Source of the DNA: DASRHK01 sp035650495
GTDB lineage: Bacteria; Pseudomonadota; Gammaproteobacteria; Nevskiales; Nevskiaceae
Direction of reading: 5' to 3'
DNA: 37,657 nt
NCBI GenBank assembly: GCA_035650495.1
Contig: DASRHK010000108.1
Coordinates: 1 to 37,657 of the forward strand
Positions 8,101 to 15,730 of this stretch are shown here, piece by piece. Both the position numbers and the translations under genes were made by a program. The notes under the pieces are model-generated. The model saw only the letters and a list, made by a program, of their open reading frames with translations. It did no database searches and had not been told where the DNA came from. Every line of letters begins with the position of its first letter. The stretch's first letter is position 1.

Positions 8101-8948
8101 TGCTCGATCTGGACTGCCTCGATCTCAAGGTCGGCGGCGTCGGCTTCGGGCACCTGCGCATGACCACCGAGCGCGTGCCCGGCGGTCAGCGCATCGCCCA
8201 GCTCAAGCTCGACTCGGGCGTGCTCGACCTCGACGGCAGCGGCCAGTGGTGGCGCCGCAACAACGCGTCCGGCGCGAATCTCTCGTTCCACCTCGCGAGC
8301 GAGCATCTCGGCGACGTCCTGCGCGGGCTCGATTACGCGCCGAACGTCACCGCCAAGGCCGCGAAGTTCGACGGCGATCTCCTGTGGGCTGCCAATCCGA
8401 AGGGCATCGAGCTTCCGCAGGCGCGCGGTCATCTGGCGATCGAGCTGCGCAACGGCAATCTCAAGGCGATCGAGCCCGGCGCCAGTGGGCGCGTGCTCGG
8501 GCTGCTCAACTTCTATGCGCTGCCCCGGCGGCTGACGCTCAATTTCCGCGACGTCGTCGGCCAGGGCCTCGCGTTCGACAAGATCACCGGCACGTTCGAC
8601 GTCGGCGACGGCAATGCGGTCACCGACGATCTTGCGATCAACGGCCCGTCGCTCAAGATGGAGACGCGCGGACGCGTCGGGCTGATCGCGCGCGACTACG
8701 ACCAGCGCATCTCGGTCTATCCGGACATGTCCTCCGGGGTGACGCTCGGCGCGCTGCTGCTCGGCGGCCCTGCGGTCGGCGCGCTCGCGCTGATCGCGCA
8801 GATGGTGCTCGACAAGCCGATCGAGCAGGCGACCCAGCTGACCTATCACTTGGGCGGCACCTGGGACAATCCCGAGATCAAGCGGGGTGACGGAAGCCCC
8901 GTCGACGAGTCCAAGATCAAGCGCCGCGCCGAGGCCGGCAAGCCGTGA
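5124..8948 (+). CDS. yhdP: YhdP family protein, AsmA-like envelope phospholipid transport factor
   Basis: This 1274-residue protein begins with an Arg-rich cytoplasmic start (MERRRRRWW) and one membrane helix at about residues 8-28 (ITITMVSSLIVIAALVSGAF), followed by a huge periplasmic region with repeated beta-strand patterns (DUF3971 and AsmA-like C-terminal part). YhdP, TamB and YdbH of E. coli are bridge-like proteins that move phospholipids to the outer membrane; YhdP length there is about 1266. The segment LLGGPAVGALALIAQMVLDKPIEQATQ near residue 1210 followed by YHLGGTWDNPEI is typical of the C-terminal end. The gene abuts rng (0 bp) and overlaps the next gene by 4 bp (GTGA), so it sits inside the maf-rng-yhdP-amidase-tldD operon. 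Confidence 0.94.
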   Translation: MERRRRRWWTITITMVSSLIVIAALVSGAFQIAVRAVPGYRDQLAHRLAELLGRPVSIGDLRLTWRGYYPSLDVDRITLMPGENAPDAISADRLRLAFSLPRLITRDLMPTRVDLIGAELTVSRDADGHLHVKGFQASANAQPGALLDRLREISALRLQKCVLNYSDERIGVADYRFDIVRAELDQTSDHFEADLELDLPAKLGQGLSVHADLDGDLAKPETWTGPWAAYLRGLSDGPLLRPWLAQDVAVEIDRARLRMKGQIEKGRVPQMSAEWESGTVNAQRGDFRYHLNSTAAKAQIELQPAGWSAHIERMDIDGAGGPWPQTHADLHLQRAGETADFGMSSDFLRLSDAAPWLNLLATTEKLADLHGASGDIASLQARWHHEAGQDDRYSVAASLKNVHVPADTRSAGFANLSGELSASEQGGRLTLSQVPLWFELPKAFPSPGQFDALTAQVTWQRSGDDWTVRAPDFQWKLAGSDGRGSLSVVIPKDGSPAMDLDARFSVQDAARFKGFIPFKWGPGLHDWLDRAIQTVHVPQAQLVIKGPLADFPFHKTDNGTFALDIDVTDAQVEFHPDWPPLERLGAHLKFHGNSLDISTDGAAILGARVGHVEAKFADFHDALLVIDGDVGGDLSKLYRLIEASPLRKTLAALVQHTRGAGPTSVDLHLKIPLHDAQNTISAGTIKLKDVSLEYQALKEPIRGITGEIHFGPDGVAGESLIAQFYELPIHAAVKAITPHLSRVQAQFRYAPRADGTGVSSLVPDWILPSVTGESAWSAELDVGSEATAASLRLSTDLQGVTVKLPAPLAKRPEEIAQLQLGFSGDDAIPLRIGVNYVERFAADLQFAGSKGNLSLTSGLLRLGPGPAVATEPGVVLVGHTDRFDLGEWSAALSSPGKSDRASIQLKRAELTVEHPIVAGQTLLPITLKYTPQADGWQAELRGDGAEGRLFWQNADGGAVKAQLQHLALNLHNGEEPSTKAPETPPTDPAKLPLLDLDCLDLKVGGVGFGHLRMTTERVPGGQRIAQLKLDSGVLDLDGSGQWWRRNNASGANLSFHLASEHLGDVLRGLDYAPNVTAKAAKFDGDLLWAANPKGIELPQARGHLAIELRNGNLKAIEPGASGRVLGLLNFYALPRRLTLNFRDVVGQGLAFDKITGTFDVGDGNAVTDDLAINGPSLKMETRGRVGLIARDYDQRISVYPDMSSGVTLGALLLGGPAVGALALIAQMVLDKPIEQATQLTYHLGGTWDNPEIKRGDGSPVDESKIKRRAEAGKP

Positions 8949-9769
8949 GCGACATGATCGTTGCAGCTGTGCAGATGAATTCGGGCGACAGCGTGCAAGC
9001 CAACCTCGACGCGGCGGGCAAGCTGCTCGAGGAGGCGGTGCGGCAGAACGCGGCGCTCGCCGTGCTGCCGGAGAACTTCGCGTTCATGGGCGCGCACGAT
9101 CGCGACAAGCTCGCGCACGCCGAGGACGACGGCCGCGGGCCGATCCAGGATTTCCTGCACGACATCGCGCGCAAGCTCAAGCTCTGGATCGTCGCGGGCA
9201 CGATCCCGATCAAGGTCGCCGGCGACGCGGGCAAGGTCTACGCCGCGAGCCTGGTGATCGACGCGCACGGCGAGCGCCGCGCGCGCTACGACAAGATCCA
9301 TCTGTTCGACGTCGACGTGCCCGGCGCCGGCGAAAAATATCGCGAGTCGTCGACCATCGCGCACGGCGAGCTCAAGAGCGTGGTCGTCGATTCGCCGGCC
9401 GGTCGGCTCGGGCTCACCGTCTGCTACGACCTGCGCTTCCCCGAACTTTATCGCCGGCTGGCTGCCGAACAAGCCCAGGTGATCTGCGTGCCGTCCGCGT
9501 TCACGCAGAAGACCGGCGAGGCGCATTGGGAAGTGCTGCTGCGGGCGCGCGCGATCGAGAACCAGTGCTACGTGATCGCGGCGGGCCAGGCCGGCCAGCA
9601 TCCCGGCGGCCGGCGCACGTTCGGGCACAGCATGATCATCGGGCCGTGGGGCGAGGTACTCGCCGATCGCGCCGAGGCGCCGGGCATCGTCGTCGCGCGC
9701 ATCGCGCCGGCACGGCTGGAAGAACTGCGGCAGACTTTCCCGGTGCTGTCGCATCGAAGACTGAGTTGA
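8945..9769 (+). CDS. Carbon-nitrogen hydrolase (Nit/deaminated glutathione amidase-like)
   Basis: The 274-residue protein has the Glu-Lys-Cys triad of the nitrilase superfamily: Glu43 in VLPENFAF, Lys117 in RYDKIHLFDVD, and the nucleophile Cys160 in VCYDLRFPELYR. The pattern is closest to the Nit1/Nit2 branch, whose members hydrolyse deaminated glutathione or omega-amides; the real substrate here is unknown. The GTG start overlaps the yhdP stop (GTGA); an in-frame ATG three codons later (8954) is the alternative start. Pseudomonas has a similar gene at the same place between yhdP and tldD, which suggests a stable but unexplained association. The protein is predicted cytoplasmic. Confidence 0.92.
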   Translation: MSDMIVAAVQMNSGDSVQANLDAAGKLLEEAVRQNAALAVLPENFAFMGAHDRDKLAHAEDDGRGPIQDFLHDIARKLKLWIVAGTIPIKVAGDAGKVYAASLVIDAHGERRARYDKIHLFDVDVPGAGEKYRESSTIAHGELKSVVVDSPAGRLGLTVCYDLRFPELYRRLAAEQAQVICVPSAFTQKTGEAHWEVLLRARAIENQCYVIAAGQAGQHPGGRRTFGHSMIIGPWGEVLADRAEAPGIVVARIAPARLEELRQTFPVLSHRRLS

Positions 9770-9770
9770 C

Positions 9771-11231
9771 ATGACTACCGCCGAAACCGCTTCACCGCTG
9801 CGCGCCTCCGAGCGCAACCTGCTCGAGCCCGCGTCGCTCGACGTCGACCGCGTCAACCGCGTGCTCTCGGGCTTGATGAAGCCCGGCATCGACGCGGCCG
9901 ATCTGTATTTCCAGGGCACGCAGTTCGAGAGCTGGATGCTCGAGGACGGCATCATCAAGACCGGCAGTCACGACGCGGGACGCGGCGTCGGCGTGCGCGT
10001 CTGCTCCGGCGAGAAGTCCGGCTTCGCGTACTCCGACGAGATCTCGCTGCCGGCGCTCGAATCGTCGTCTCGCGCGGTGGCGGCGATTGCGCGGCAAGGT
10101 CAGCAAGCGCAGGTGCGAGCGTTCGAGTCGCCGCATCCGAATGCGCTCTATGCGCCGGTGAATCCGCTCGGCGGCTGGACCACAGAGGAGAAGCTGTCGA
10201 TCCTGCGCCGCGTCGACGTCGCCGCGCGCGCGGCCGATCCGCGCGTCAAGCAGGTGATCGCGACGCTCGCGGGCAGCTTTGAGACCGTTCTCGTTGCCGC
10301 AGCCGACGGCACGCTCGCCGCCGATCTGCGTCCGCTCGTGCGCCTGTCGGTCAACGTGATCGCCGAGCACAACGGTCGCCGCGAGCAGGCGTCGTCGGGC
10401 GCCGGCGGTCGCGGCCCGTACGCGCGATTCTTCGATGGCGATGCCCCCGAGCGGCTCGCCAAGGAAGCGGTGCGGCAAGTCGGCGTCGCGCTCGAAGCCG
10501 ATCCCGCGCCCGCTGGAAGCATGACGGTCGTGCTCGGGCCCGGCTGGCCCGGCGTGCTGCTGCACGAAGCAATCGGTCACGGGCTCGAAGGCGACTTCAA
10601 TCGCAAAGGCACGTCCGCGTTCACCGGTCGCATCGGCGAGAAAGTCGCGAACGAGCTGTGCACCGTCGTGGACGATGGCACGCTGCCGAATCGACGCGGC
10701 TCATTGACGCTCGACGACGAAGGCACGCCGACACAGTGCACGACGCTCATCGAGAAAGGGATCCTGAAGGGCTACATCCAGGACAAGCTCAACGCGCGTC
10801 TGATGGGCGTGAAGCCGACCGGCAACGGGCGCCGCGAGAGCTACGCGCATCTGCCGATGCCGCGCATGACCAATACCTACATGCTGCCGGGGCCGCACGA
10901 GCGCGAGGAGATCATCGCTTCCGTGAAGCGCGGCCTCTACGCGGTGAATTTCGCCGGCGGCCAGGTCGACATCACCAGCGGCAACTTCGTGTTCTCCGCG
11001 AGCGAGGCGTATCTGATCGAGGACGGCAAGATCACGCGGCCGGTGAAAGGCGCGACGCTGATCGGCAACGGTCCCGAAGTGCTCAACCGCGTGACCATGG
11101 TCGGCAAGGATCTCGAGATCGACCCGGGCATCGGGGTCTGCGGCAAGGATGGGCAGAGCGTGCCCGTCGGCGTAGGGCAGCCGACGCTGAAGATCGAAGG
11201 GCTGACCGTCGGCGGCACGCAAAGCGCGTGA
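9771..11231 (+). CDS. tldD: Metalloprotease TldD
   Basis: The 486-residue protein is predicted to form the TldD/TldE heterodimer that degrades unfolded peptides and, in enterobacteria, matures microcin B17 and CcdA. The zinc motif HEAIGH is at residues 265-270 (His265, Glu266, His269), followed by GLEGDFNRKGTSAF and the conserved DDGTLPNRRGS and DDEGTPTQ segments. The C-terminal half has PRMTNTYMLPG and ITSGNFVFSASEAYLIEDGK, all typical. Its partner TldE (PmbA) is not in this window. The start lies 1 bp after the amidase stop. The gene closes the conserved operon, with a gap of only 7 bp to the next gene. Confidence 0.96.
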   Translation: MTTAETASPLRASERNLLEPASLDVDRVNRVLSGLMKPGIDAADLYFQGTQFESWMLEDGIIKTGSHDAGRGVGVRVCSGEKSGFAYSDEISLPALESSSRAVAAIARQGQQAQVRAFESPHPNALYAPVNPLGGWTTEEKLSILRRVDVAARAADPRVKQVIATLAGSFETVLVAAADGTLAADLRPLVRLSVNVIAEHNGRREQASSGAGGRGPYARFFDGDAPERLAKEAVRQVGVALEADPAPAGSMTVVLGPGWPGVLLHEAIGHGLEGDFNRKGTSAFTGRIGEKVANELCTVVDDGTLPNRRGSLTLDDEGTPTQCTTLIEKGILKGYIQDKLNARLMGVKPTGNGRRESYAHLPMPRMTNTYMLPGPHEREEIIASVKRGLYAVNFAGGQVDITSGNFVFSASEAYLIEDGKITRPVKGATLIGNGPEVLNRVTMVGKDLEIDPGIGVCGKDGQSVPVGVGQPTLKIEGLTVGGTQSA

Positions 11232-11238
11232 GCACTGC

Positions 11239-11703
11239 TTGATCGGGCTTCGCTTCGAGTCGCTCGTCGCCGCAAGTCCGCAGCAAGTCTGGTCGCGCGT
11301 GGCGACCATGCAGGGCGTCAACGCGGAGCTGATGCCAATCCTGCGCATGACCTATCCGCCGACGCTCTCCAGCCTCGACGCCGCGCCGCGCGAATTGCTC
11401 GGCAAGCTCGCGTTCAAATCGTGGGTGCTGCTGCTCGGTTGGCTTCCGGTCGATCGGCATTTCCTTTCGTTGACGTCCGTCACGACCGGTGAAGGATTCG
11501 ACGAGCGCTCGTCGTCGTGGTCGAACCGCGTCTGGAACCATCGCCGCACCCTGACGCCGATCGACGGCGGCACGCACATCGTCGACGAGCTTTCCTTCGA
11601 GCCGCGCGTCGCGCTCGCCGCGCCGTTCCTGCGCTGGTTCATCACGACGGTCTTTACGCATCGTCATCGCGTCCTGCGGCGGCAGTTCCGGATGCTGCCG
11701 TGA
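11239..11703 (+). CDS. SRPBCC (START-like) family protein of unknown function
   Basis: The 154-residue protein has the profile of the SRPBCC fold: FESLVAASPQQVWSRVATM at the N-terminus (first strand and helix of the hydrophobic cavity), a middle with strands ending in WNHRRTLTPIDGGTHIVDEL, and a long C-terminal helix (FLRWFITTVFTHRHRVLRRQF). Such proteins bind small hydrophobic ligands, but nothing indicates which one. The proposed start is a TTG at 11239, 7 bp after tldD; no ATG fits without cutting the first strand. The 3' end overlaps rsmD by 4 bp (GTGA), so it probably belongs to the same transcript. Confidence 0.75.
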   Translation: MIGLRFESLVAASPQQVWSRVATMQGVNAELMPILRMTYPPTLSSLDAAPRELLGKLAFKSWVLLLGWLPVDRHFLSLTSVTTGEGFDERSSSWSNRVWNHRRTLTPIDGGTHIVDELSFEPRVALAAPFLRWFITTVFTHRHRVLRRQFRMLP

Positions 11704-12260
11704 AGAAGCCGCGGCTCTCGCAGCTGCGCATCATCGGCGGCGAGCATCGCAGCCGCATCGTGGAGTTCGACGGCGGCTCCGGCGTGCGGCCGACGCCGGA
11801 CCGCGTGCGGCAAACCGTGTTCGACTGGCTCGCGCCGATCATCGAGGGCGCGCATTGCCTCGATCTCTTCGCCGGCAGCGGGGCGATGGGACTCGAAGCG
11901 CTCTCGCGCGGTGCGGGCTCGGTGACCTTGGTCGAAAGCGGCCGCAGGCAGATCGAGCTGATCGAGACCGCGCTCGTCATCCTGAAGGCTCAGACACGCG
12001 GCATCTTGCACGCCGGTGACGCTCTGCATTTCCTCGAGCAAACCGACCAACGCTTCGACGTCGTCTTCCTCGATCCGCCGTACGGCAGCGATCTGCTGGT
12101 CGAGGCGCTCGCGCGGCTGCCGCGCGTGCTGAAAACCGGGCATCGCATCTATCTCGAATGGCCGGCGAGCGGCAAGCCGGTGTTTCCCGCAAAGCTGCAC
12201 CTCCTCAAGGAGAAGCAGGCCGGTCAGGTAAGCTACGGGCTCGCCACTTTCACCGAGTAG
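11700..12260 (+). CDS. rsmD: 16S rRNA (guanine966-N2)-methyltransferase
   Basis: The 186-residue protein methylates G966 of 16S rRNA with S-adenosylmethionine as donor. Visible motifs are LRIIGGEHRSR at the N-terminus, the substrate-binding GVRPTPDRVRQTVFDWL, the SAM-binding LDLFAGSGAMGLEALSRGA, and the catalytic DPPYGSD. The GTG start at 11700 overlaps the preceding stop (GTGA); the frame is open upstream, but that part is antisense-like sequence lying within the SRPBCC gene. coaD follows 4 bp after the stop. The rsmD-coaD pairing is common in proteobacteria. Confidence 0.94.
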   Translation: MKKPRLSQLRIIGGEHRSRIVEFDGGSGVRPTPDRVRQTVFDWLAPIIEGAHCLDLFAGSGAMGLEALSRGAGSVTLVESGRRQIELIETALVILKAQTRGILHAGDALHFLEQTDQRFDVVFLDPPYGSDLLVEALARLPRVLKTGHRIYLEWPASGKPVFPAKLHLLKEKQAGQVSYGLATFTE

Positions 12261-12264
12261 CCAC

Positions 12265-12762
12265 ATGCCCGTCGTCGCGGCGTATTCCGGCACCTTCGAC
12301 CCGATCACGCTCGGTCACTACGACATCATCCAGCGCGCAGCCGCGATGTTCCCGCAGCTGATCGTCGCGGTCGGCGCCAACATCGCGAAGAATCCGCGCT
12401 TCGACATGGAAGAGCGCGTCAAGCTGATCGAGAAAGTGGTGGAGAAGCTGCCCAACGTGAAGGTCAAAGGCTTCGACGGCCTCGTCGTCGACTTCGCCAA
12501 GGACCACGGCGTCACCGTGCTGGTGCGCGGCGTGCGCACGGTCGGCGACGTCGATTACGAGAAGCAGATGGCGGTGATGAATCGCGATCTGTATCCGCGG
12601 CTCGACACCGTGATGCTCGCGCCGTCGCCGGAGTACGCGCATCTGTCCTCGTCGCTCGTGCGCGAGCTCACCGGGCTCGGCGCGCCGGTCGAGAAGCTGG
12701 TGCCGAAGCCGGTGATCCCGGTGCTGCTCGAGCGCTTCGGACGCCGTCGCCGCAAAAGCTGA
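12265..12762 (+). CDS. coaD: Phosphopantetheine adenylyltransferase
   Basis: The 165-residue enzyme transfers AMP from ATP to 4'-phosphopantetheine, the penultimate step of coenzyme A synthesis. The nucleotidyltransferase signature is at the N-terminus: YSGTFDPITLGHYDII, with Thr10 and His18 of the (H/T)xGH motif. Further family motifs are VGANIAKNPRF, VLVRGVRTVGDVDYEKQMA (substrate site), and the late EYAHLSSSLVRE. It is of standard length. The start lies 4 bp after the rsmD stop and the ferredoxin gene follows after 26 bp. The product is cytoplasmic, and hexameric in characterised homologues. Confidence 0.97.
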   Translation: MPVVAAYSGTFDPITLGHYDIIQRAAAMFPQLIVAVGANIAKNPRFDMEERVKLIEKVVEKLPNVKVKGFDGLVVDFAKDHGVTVLVRGVRTVGDVDYEKQMAVMNRDLYPRLDTVMLAPSPEYAHLSSSLVRELTGLGAPVEKLVPKPVIPVLLERFGRRRRKS

Positions 12763-12788
12763 TCGCGCGCTGTCCAAGCGCACATGTC

Positions 12789-13043
12789 ATGGCTTTGAAG
12801 ATCACTTCCGAATGCATCAACTGCGACGTCTGCGAGCCGGTGTGCCCGAATCACGCGATCTCGCAGGGTCTCGAGATCTACGAGATCGACCCGGCGCTGT
12901 GCACCGAGTGCGTGGGGCATTTCGAGGAAGCGCAGTGCGTGAAGGTCTGCCCGGTGAACTGCATCCCGCTCGATCCGGCGCACGTCGAGACGCGTGAGGA
13001 ATTGATGGCGAAGTACAAGAAGCTCGTGAGCATCGTGTCGTGA
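12789..13043 (+). CDS. yfhL: YfhL-type 2[4Fe-4S] ferredoxin
   Basis: The 84-residue protein carries two cluster motifs. The first is CINCDVCEPVC at Cys9, 12, 15 and 19. The second is CTECVGHFEEAQCVKVCPVNC, which has the extended spacing (an insert between the second and third Cys) typical of the Alvin/YfhL subgroup. These low-potential ferredoxins carry electrons to partners that are mostly unidentified. The neighbours coaD upstream and ggt downstream match the Pseudomonas order. The last base pairs overlap the GTG start of ggt (GTGA). Confidence 0.96.
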   Translation: MALKITSECINCDVCEPVCPNHAISQGLEIYEIDPALCTECVGHFEEAQCVKVCPVNCIPLDPAHVETREELMAKYKKLVSIVS

Positions 13044-14746
13044 AAAAGAAGAACTGGATTCCCGCCTGCGCGGGAATGACGATGCTGTTCGTCGGCGCTG
13101 TTGCCGCCGCCGATCGCGTTCCCGGTTTTGCGGTCGCGTCCGCGCATCCCGCGGCGACCGCCGCCGGCATCGAGACCCTGCAAGCGGGCGGCAACGCGTT
13201 CGACGCGGCGGTGGCGATCTCCGCCGCAATCGCCGTGACTGAGCCGACCGGCTCCGGCATCGGCGGCGGCGGCTTCTGGCTGCTGCATCGCGCCGACGGC
13301 TTCGAGACGATGATCGACGGCCGCGAAGTCGCGCCCGCGAATGCCGAAGCGGACATGTATCTCGACGCCAGCGGCAAGGCGATCGAGGAGAAGTCGCGCG
13401 ACGGCGCGCTCTCTGCTGCGATCCCGGGCGAGCCTGCGGCGCTCGAGCATCTGGCGCGCAAGTACGGAAAGCTGCCGCTCGGTCAATCCCTCGCGCCCGC
13501 GATCCGGCTCGCGCGCGAAGGCTTTCCGGTCGACCCGAAGCTCGCGAAGGCGATCGTCAATTTCGGCGGACGCTTTTCGCCAGCGGCCGAAGCGATCTTC
13601 GCGCCGAACCATACGCCGCTGGCGCAGGGCGCGACGCTCATCCAGACCGATCTCGGCGCGACCATCGAGCGCATCGCGCAATCGGGACATCAGGGCTTCT
13701 ATCTCGGCGACTTCGGCAAGGCGCTCGTCGATGGCGTGCGCGCCGCGGGCGGCATCTGGACCGAAGAGGATCTGCGTCACTATCGCGTCGTCGAGCGCGT
13801 GCCCACCGTCGCGTGGTTCCGCGACTATCGCGTGACCAGCGCGCCGCCGCCGTCGGCGGGCGGCGTCGGGCTTTCGCAGATGCTGCAGATGCTGGAGATG
13901 CTCGGCTGGCCGGCCTCGACCGCCACGGCGTCGCGGCATCTCACCATCGAGGCGATGCGTCGCGCCTATCACGATCGCGCCGCGTATCTCGGCGATCCCG
14001 ATCAGCTGCGCATGCCGATCGCGAAAATGACCTCGCGCACCTATCTGCGACAGCTCACCGAAGGCATCGATCGCGAGCACGCGACGCCGAGCAGCGCGCT
14101 CGAGCCGGCGCAAACCGGAACGGAAGGGAGCAACACGACGCACTTCTCGGTGATCGACGCGCAAGGCAATCGCGTCGCCGGCACGCTGTCGATCAACCTG
14201 CCGTTCGGCTCGGGCTTCATGGTGCCGGGCACCGGCGTGCTGCTGAACGACGAGATGGACGATTTCTCCGCGGCGCCGGGCGCGTCGAACGCGTACGGCC
14301 TCGTCGGCTCGCTGCCGAACGCGATCGCGCCGGGCAAGCGTCCGCTGTCGTCGATGTCGCCGACGTTCGTCGACGGCCCGCGCGGCGTCGCGATCCTCGG
14401 CACGCCCGGCGGCAGCCGCATCATCACCATGGTGCTGCTCGGCGTGCTCGGCTTCACCGAAGGCCTCGACGCGTCGCAGATCGCGACGCAGCCGCGCTAC
14501 CACCATCAGTACTTGCCGGATCAGGTCGAGGTCGAGCCGCTCGCGTGGACCGAAGCCGAGCAGAAAGCGATGCTGGAGATGGGACACAACCTGAAGCTGC
14601 TCAAGCAGACCTACGGCAACATGCAGGTGGTGATCTGGCGGCGCGATCAGAACCGGCTCGAAGCGGCGGCCGATCCGCGCGCGGTCGGCGCTGCGCAGGT
14701 CGTGCCGCTCGACGCGGTCACGCCGTCGCCGGCAGGGAGTCGCTAA
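13040..14746 (+). CDS. ggt: Gamma-glutamyltransferase (periplasmic)
   Basis: The 568-residue N-terminal-nucleophile enzyme cleaves the gamma-glutamyl bond of glutathione and related peptides in the periplasm. The autoprocessing site and nucleophile are visible as SNTTHFSV, with Thr366 starting the small subunit. Other motifs are AGGNAFDAAVA near residue 51, GSGIGGGGFWL near 73, and GKRPLSSMSPT and GTPGGSRI in the small subunit. The start is a GTG at 13040 overlapping the ferredoxin stop. The first 24 residues (three Lys, then a hydrophobic run to AVAAA) work as a signal peptide, but residues 5-14 (NWIPACAGMT) are encoded by a dispersed palindromic repeat. Starting at the internal ATG after the repeat would leave no basic N-region. 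The 3' end overlaps the convergent HD-domain gene. Confidence 0.93.
   Translation: MKKKNWIPACAGMTMLFVGAVAAADRVPGFAVASAHPAATAAGIETLQAGGNAFDAAVAISAAIAVTEPTGSGIGGGGFWLLHRADGFETMIDGREVAPANAEADMYLDASGKAIEEKSRDGALSAAIPGEPAALEHLARKYGKLPLGQSLAPAIRLAREGFPVDPKLAKAIVNFGGRFSPAAEAIFAPNHTPLAQGATLIQTDLGATIERIAQSGHQGFYLGDFGKALVDGVRAAGGIWTEEDLRHYRVVERVPTVAWFRDYRVTSAPPPSAGGVGLSQMLQMLEMLGWPASTATASRHLTIEAMRRAYHDRAAYLGDPDQLRMPIAKMTSRTYLRQLTEGIDREHATPSSALEPAQTGTEGSNTTHFSVIDAQGNRVAGTLSINLPFGSGFMVPGTGVLLNDEMDDFSAAPGASNAYGLVGSLPNAIAPGKRPLSSMSPTFVDGPRGVAILGTPGGSRIITMVLLGVLGFTEGLDASQIATQPRYHHQYLPDQVEVEPLAWTEAEQKAMLEMGHNLKLLKQTYGNMQVVIWRRDQNRLEAAADPRAVGAAQVVPLDAVTPSPAGSR
13051..13083 (+). repeat. REP-type palindromic element inside the 5' end of ggt (copy 1)
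   Basis: This 33-bp sequence is identical to 36178-36210 except for one base (G at 13068 versus A at 36195). The core is ATTCCCGC, a 4-base loop, GCGGGAAT. In this frame it codes for WIPACAGMT, a peptide well known as the translation of a very widespread beta/gammaproteobacterial intergenic repeat. No transposase gene is nearby. Here it is fused in frame to ggt. Confidence 0.85.
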
Positions 14747-15723
14747 AGCTTCGGGTTCTTGAGCGCGGCGCGCATCGCGTCGGCGCCGATCACTTCCGCC
14801 ATCCTGCGCGCCTCCGGTAGTACGCCGGTGCGCAGGTACTCGTGCAGGTGCTGCAGGTGCTGATCGATCGCGGCGAGATACGGATCGTCGCCGCCGAAGT
14901 GCACGGCCGCGTAGCGATGCACGCTCTCGAAGTAACCGTCGAGGCGCTCGCGCCGCAGCTTCTCGTGGAACGCGTGCGTCTTCCCGATGAGATCGTCGAC
15001 GCTCGCGTAGATCGGCCTCGGGCCGGCGGGGCGCTGCGGGCCGAGCAGGCCGGCGATCTCCAGCTCCTTCGGCAGGAGATCGCGGCACTTCTCGATGTAG
15101 CAGCGATCGGCGAACTGCGACATGCAGTCCGCGGTGCCGAGCAGGAACCCGAGGATGCGATCGCGCCGGTCGTCGACGCGGATGCGATCGAGCTCGACTT
15201 CATAGCCGGTGAAGTGCACCAGCTGCGCGGCGAGTCCCGCTTCGGCCTCGAAGCCGATCGTCGGCAGGTATTCGCGCAGGAACTCCGCGCTGCGACGCAC
15301 GTGCACCAGCGTGTACTCGGCGCCGTTCTTCGCGGTGTCGGCGGTGCGCCGGATGTAGCCCGCATCGTGGAACAGCGCGATGACGATCCCGAGCACGGCG
15401 CGTCGCGAGGAGAAGCCTTCGCCGGGCGGCGTGTCGCGCTGGAAGCCGTCGAGCAGGCGTGCCATCGCGAGCGCAGCGTCGAGGCTGTGCTGCGCGTCGT
15501 GATACCACGTGTCGACGCCGACGTAGCCCGGCAGCTCGCCCGCGTAGAGCTTGGTGAACGTCAGGAACGCGTGATGCAGCGGCGCGGTGTGCAGGTCGAC
15601 GAAGCGCGCGCGCAGGATCGAGATGACCGCGTCGCGCACGGCGACCGGATCGGAGATCCGGATGCGCCCGGTCACGTCGAAGTGATTGAGCGGGCGCTCC
15701 TGCTCGGCGGCGGCCTTGGTCAT
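14743..15723 (-). CDS. HD-domain protein (probable metal-dependent phosphohydrolase)
   Basis: The 326-residue protein has an HD domain in its middle. The pattern is WYHDAQHSLDAALAMARLL (first His), IALFHDAGYI (the HD pair), HVRRSAEFL and HFTGYE (possible further metal ligands), and TADCMSQFADRCY (last Asp). The YHDAQH-LFHD spacing resembles cyclic-nucleotide phosphodiesterase-like HD proteins, but no substrate can be read from the sequence. The ATG at 15723 is chosen because the upstream extension is the exonuclease III gene read in another frame. The stop codon overlaps that of convergent ggt (CTAA at 14743-14746), and the gene lies 7 bp downstream of exonuclease III on the same strand, so it is likely co-transcribed with it. 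Confidence 0.8.
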   Translation of the reverse strand: MTKAAAEQERPLNHFDVTGRIRISDPVAVRDAVISILRARFVDLHTAPLHHAFLTFTKLYAGELPGYVGVDTWYHDAQHSLDAALAMARLLDGFQRDTPPGEGFSSRRAVLGIVIALFHDAGYIRRTADTAKNGAEYTLVHVRRSAEFLREYLPTIGFEAEAGLAAQLVHFTGYEVELDRIRVDDRRDRILGFLLGTADCMSQFADRCYIEKCRDLLPKELEIAGLLGPQRPAGPRPIYASVDDLIGKTHAFHEKLRRERLDGYFESVHRYAAVHFGGDDPYLAAIDQHLQHLHEYLRTGVLPEARRMAEVIGADAMRAALKNPKL

Positions 15724-15730
15724 GCGCCGA

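Noticed and set aside
13051..13083. Insertion sequence or frameshift disrupting ggt
   Set aside because: The repeat keeps the frame open, there is no transposase or target duplication, and ggt is complete.
12878..15088. A 736-codon minus-strand frame across ferredoxin, ggt and the end of the HD-domain gene
   Set aside because: It crosses three supported genes and has the composition of a GC shadow.
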